Below, one piece after another: positions 5,840 to 6,169 of a stretch of DNA of 6,169 nt; the first letter of the stretch is position 1, and each line of letters opens with the position of its first letter. The stretch comes from an uncultured Eubacterium sp. (lineage in GTDB: Bacteria; Bacillota; Clostridia; Lachnospirales; Lachnospiraceae). Under the pieces are notes generated by a model that was not told the origin of the DNA, did not search any database, and saw only the letters and a program-made list of their open reading frames with translations. The translations under genes and the position numbers were made by a program. The stretch is from assembly GCA_934317205.1 (NCBI GenBank), contig CAKREL010000114.1, positions 1-6,169 of the forward strand, in the 5' to 3' direction.

Positions 5840-6169
5840 GATGAGCTGTAATGTAATACAGGATTTGATGCCGCTTTATATTGAACATATGTGCAGCGCG
5901 GAGAGCCGGGAACTGGTTGAGACGCATATCGCGGAGTGTGAAAAATGCAGAAAGCTTTTTTATGATTATACGGATGATACGATTGTGAAGGAAGTGCGTC
6001 AGCCGGAGAAGGAAGAACAGGCCTTTCAACAGATTTTGCACAAAGTCGAGAATAAAATAATGAAACGTGTCACTGTAATCGCGGCGGTAGTTATTTCTTT
6101 TGTAATCGCGATAGGGATTATAAGTTTTGCACCTTTGTTTCATGCTAGTTATGAAGATGCTGGATTGAA
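5832..6169 (+). CDS. Zinc-finger (zf-HC2/ZAS) transmembrane anti-sigma factor (3' partial)
   Basis: This is the expected inhibitor of the sigma factor encoded just upstream; it would hold it at the membrane until a signal releases it. The frame is open to the window end, giving 112 codons without a stop. The cytoplasmic zinc anti-sigma motif is complete: Cys6, then H-I-A-E-C-E-K-C with His32, Cys36 and Cys39, matching C-(about 25)-H-x3-C-x2-C. The D-L-M-P-L-Y-I-E segment at 11-18 is also typical. A charged linker (about 47-79) leads to one membrane helix at about 80-100, after which the chain would emerge outside. The sensing part beyond residue 112 is cut off, so its signal and domain type are unknown. 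The 8-bp overlap with the sigma gene and the strong ribosome site at 5819-5825 support coupled translation. An antisense open frame over the same bases lacks any such support. Confidence 0.93.
   Translation, partial: MNRMSCNVIQDLMPLYIEHMCSAESRELVETHIAECEKCRKLFYDYTDDTIVKEVRQPEKEEQAFQQILHKVENKIMKRVTVIAAVVISFVIAIGIISFAPLFHASYEDAGL

Noticed and set aside
5805..6143. Antisense open frame of 112 codons over the anti-sigma gene
   Set aside because: The + strand frame here has a strong ribosome site, a complete zinc anti-sigma motif and a membrane helix, and it fits the operon. The antisense frame shows no recognisable domain.
1..6169. CRISPR arrays, tRNA or rRNA genes, insertion sequences, riboswitches and terminators
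   Set aside because: The window is continuous overlapping coding sequence on one strand. I saw no spaced repeats, inverted terminal repeats, transposase motifs or hairpin-plus-T-run terminators.

Overview
The window is a compact, single-direction stretch of a low-GC Gram-positive genome. It most resembles an anaerobic gut Clostridia member of the Lachnospiraceae type. This placement is inferred from strong AGGAGG-type Shine-Dalgarno sites, moderately AT-rich coding sequence, a lipoprotein-type solute-binding protein, an envelope adaptor of a style common in Lachnospiraceae, and an ECF sigma factor with the SWA.VT.YRAK signature common in Clostridia. No species can be named from the sequence alone.

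Layout: seven genes, all on the + strand, cover the whole window with no intergenic DNA. In order they are: (1) a carbohydrate-type ABC solute-binding lipoprotein, cut at its 5' end by the window edge (2-1333); (2) a MalF/UgpA-type permease (1330-2175); (3) a MalG/UgpE-type permease (2172-3017); (4) a membrane-anchored HlyD/RND-adaptor-like protein (3014-4297); (5) a four-helix membrane protein with a MacB-like extracytoplasmic domain (4278-5372); (6) an ECF-type sigma factor (5360-5839); (7) a zinc-finger anti-sigma factor with one membrane helix, cut at its 3' end (5832-6169). Every junction overlaps: 4 bp three times (ATGA), then 20, 13 and 8 bp. Each downstream start has a Shine-Dalgarno site inside the preceding gene, so the set looks like one translationally coupled operon. 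I see no terminator and no convincing promoter inside it.

How the parts may work together: genes 1-3 are the binding protein and the heterodimeric membrane core of a CUT1-type sugar importer, but no ATPase is present in the window. Genes 4-5 look like parts of a MacAB-type export or mechanotransmission complex, also without an ATPase. Genes 6-7 are a sigma/anti-sigma pair that normally conveys an envelope signal to transcription. Importer parts, exporter-type parts and an ECF switch in one overlapping operon is the most unusual aspect of the window. The working inference is a surface sensing or transport complex whose state is reported through the anti-sigma factor. Individual gene identities are mostly solid; the joint function is inference.
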